A stretch of 64,000 bases of DNA. It comes from CAIXSC01 sp046349915 (GTDB lineage Bacteria > Planctomycetota > Planctomycetia > Pirellulales > Pirellulaceae). The DNA is taken from NCBI GenBank assembly GCA_046349915.1, contig JAXMBL010000008.1, forward strand, positions 62,001-126,000. Direction: 5' to 3'. The first letter of the stretch is position 1, and every line of letters starts with the position of its first letter. The translations under genes and the position numbers were made by a program. Below, piece after piece: positions 63,043 through 64,000 of this stretch. The notes beneath the pieces are model-generated. The model was not told the DNA's origin, made no database searches, and worked only from the letters and a program-made list of their open reading frames with translations.

Positions 63043-64000
63043 CTACGGCGAGGCGACGCGAAGCCACAGTGGCCGAGAAACCTGATCTCCATCGACTTTC
63101 GCCACCGCGTGAAAACGCCTGTCCGTTCCCGGCACCCACGATTCACTCGAGAGAAAGAGAATGCGTTCGGATTGACCTTCTGGGAGGAGAACGCCGTTGA
63201 GTCCAATGTCGTCGACGATCACTCCGTGCGGCAAATTCTCGATCTCAAATTGCACTCGATCCGTGAAGCCATTGCGCTCGATTCGCAGGCGACACGTAGC
63301 GCGTCGCCCTGGAACGATTGTGACCAAAGGCGAACCATCCGGGCCGACGCCAACAGGGGCGGACGGATCGAGTTCCAGGTGGACGACGACCTTCGGTCGC
63401 GGCGCCGACTTCAACGTCCCGAAGTCGTTGACCTCTCGAGTCACTCGCTGGCCAGCGATTTCCGCCGAGGCGGTAACCTTGATTCCCGTGACGCCTCCCT
63501 CAGCCAACGGAGGCGCGTCGGGATCGGAATAGATGACTCCGCGAGCTTCATACAAACCGGCTTGAATCACCAAGGGGGTCGAGGCCCGATACCCTGGCGG
63601 CAAACCCGAGACGTCGACCTCGATCGGACCCATGAACTGATCGATCCGCTCGGCCTTGACCAAAAACGCCTTGCCGCTCCCCGCCGCAATCGTGGGATTG
63701 ACGCCAGTCAATGAAACTTGGAACGAAGGCTCGGGACGACGTACGACTAACTGATAGCTGTACTTCTCACCGCCAAATCCTCGTACATCCGCAACTCGGA
63801 TTAAGTACTCGCCATCCGCGGGGGCGACAAAAGTCAATCGCGAATCCTTCCCCAACTTGCGTTGGCTCTCGTCATCGTTCTCGTACGGCAACGTAAAGAC
63901 TGGCAGCCCATTGTTGGGTAGTTGAGCGTCCAGCGGATAGGGAACGACGACATAGGCGGGCGCTCCCAAAGCGTGCGTGCGCGACGTCGTGTCGAAGAAC
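63043..64000 (-). CDS. Large exported protein with PPC-like beta domains (N-terminus outside window)
   Basis: At least 319 residues; the frame stays open to the end of the window, so the gene starts beyond 64000. The visible part starts FFDTTSRTHALGAPAYVVVP. A PPC-like beta domain follows (ENDDESQRKLGKDSRLTFVA, DGEYLIRVADVRGFGGEKYS, YQLVVRRPEP). Then come two or more beta-sandwich segments (LVKAERIDQFMGPIEVDVSG; RRATCRLRIERNGFTDRVQF). Proteins of this kind in planctomycetes are typically large exported multi-domain proteins with unknown activity. The ThuA gene follows 128 bp downstream on the same strand. Confidence 0.8.
   Translation of the reverse strand, partial: FFDTTSRTHALGAPAYVVVPYPLDAQLPNNGLPVFTLPYENDDESQRKLGKDSRLTFVAPADGEYLIRVADVRGFGGEKYSYQLVVRRPEPSFQVSLTGVNPTIAAGSGKAFLVKAERIDQFMGPIEVDVSGLPPGYRASTPLVIQAGLYEARGVIYSDPDAPPLAEGGVTGIKVTASAEIAGQRVTREVNDFGTLKSAPRPKVVVHLELDPSAPVGVGPDGSPLVTIVPGRRATCRLRIERNGFTDRVQFEIENLPHGVIVDDIGLNGVLLPEGQSERILFLSSESWVPGTDRRFHAVAKVDGDQVSRPLWLRVASP

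Overview
The window looks like chromosomal DNA of a planctomycete (Planctomycetota, Pirellulales-like). The evidence is the gene families: two secreted sulfatases, a DUF1501 plus DUF1549/DUF1553 pair, a PVC-type HEAT/cytochrome c fusion, a DUF1559 pseudopilin-like protein, secreted WD40 and TPR proteins, two very large secreted proteins with the planctomycete N-terminal 'LExRxLLA' type motif, and dense palindromic intergenic repeats. Placement below phylum level is inference.

Layout. 1-2961: end of aceE and all of aceF (pyruvate dehydrogenase E1 and E2). 3034-6729: a secreted TPR protein and a secreted WD40 protein on the minus strand. 6938-7670: a non-coding element with perfect long inverted ends flanked by TA. 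7673-8659: a secreted NlpC/P60-like protein. 8660-9784: repeats and a decayed gene. 9785-11894: a tyrosine recombinase followed by a frameshifted IS91-family transposase. 12197-17613: the most unusual part, an array of attC-like hairpin sites separating short gene cassettes, with no integron integrase nearby. The cassettes carry a zinc-ribbon membrane protein, a lipoprotein with a DUF1559 protein, a nucleotidyltransferase-like/small-protein pair and a PIN-domain/small-protein pair. Two 907-bp direct repeats, each holding a broken recombinase start, sit inside the array and end exactly on attC core sites. 17766-20825: two sulfatases. 21171-23344: two unknown proteins, divergent. 23592-30698: a 2368-residue secreted protein with two seven-unit FG-GAP propellers, one of them inserted in a degenerate M23 peptidase-like domain. 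30882-34202: a large WD40 protein. 34311-35680: a SirB1-like protein and an LRR lipoprotein, divergent from glgX (35790-38207) and a large ThuA/discoidin/dehydrogenase/HEAT/cytochrome fusion (to 42664). 43171-47724: DUF1501 and DUF1549/1553 proteins. 48086-54508: a methyltransferase, a secreted six-hairpin-like protein and a secreted metzincin protease. 54972-57854: a small membrane protein, tRNA-Val, and a membrane protein translationally coupled to an aldose epimerase. 57974-64000: a small cytochrome c-like protein and a minus-strand set of dipeptide/oligopeptide transporter permeases and binding protein, a ThuA-domain protein and a partial secreted protein.

How it fits together. Most host genes suit a particle- and polysaccharide-degrading lifestyle: sulfatases, sugar-related ThuA/cytochrome proteins, glycogen debranching, sugar mutarotation, peptide uptake and giant surface proteins. 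The 9-17.6 kb segment is an accessory island in which recombinase remnants, an IS91 element and an integron-type cassette array with two toxin-antitoxin-like modules lie side by side. Assignments rest on reading motifs in the translated sequence; no database search was possible.
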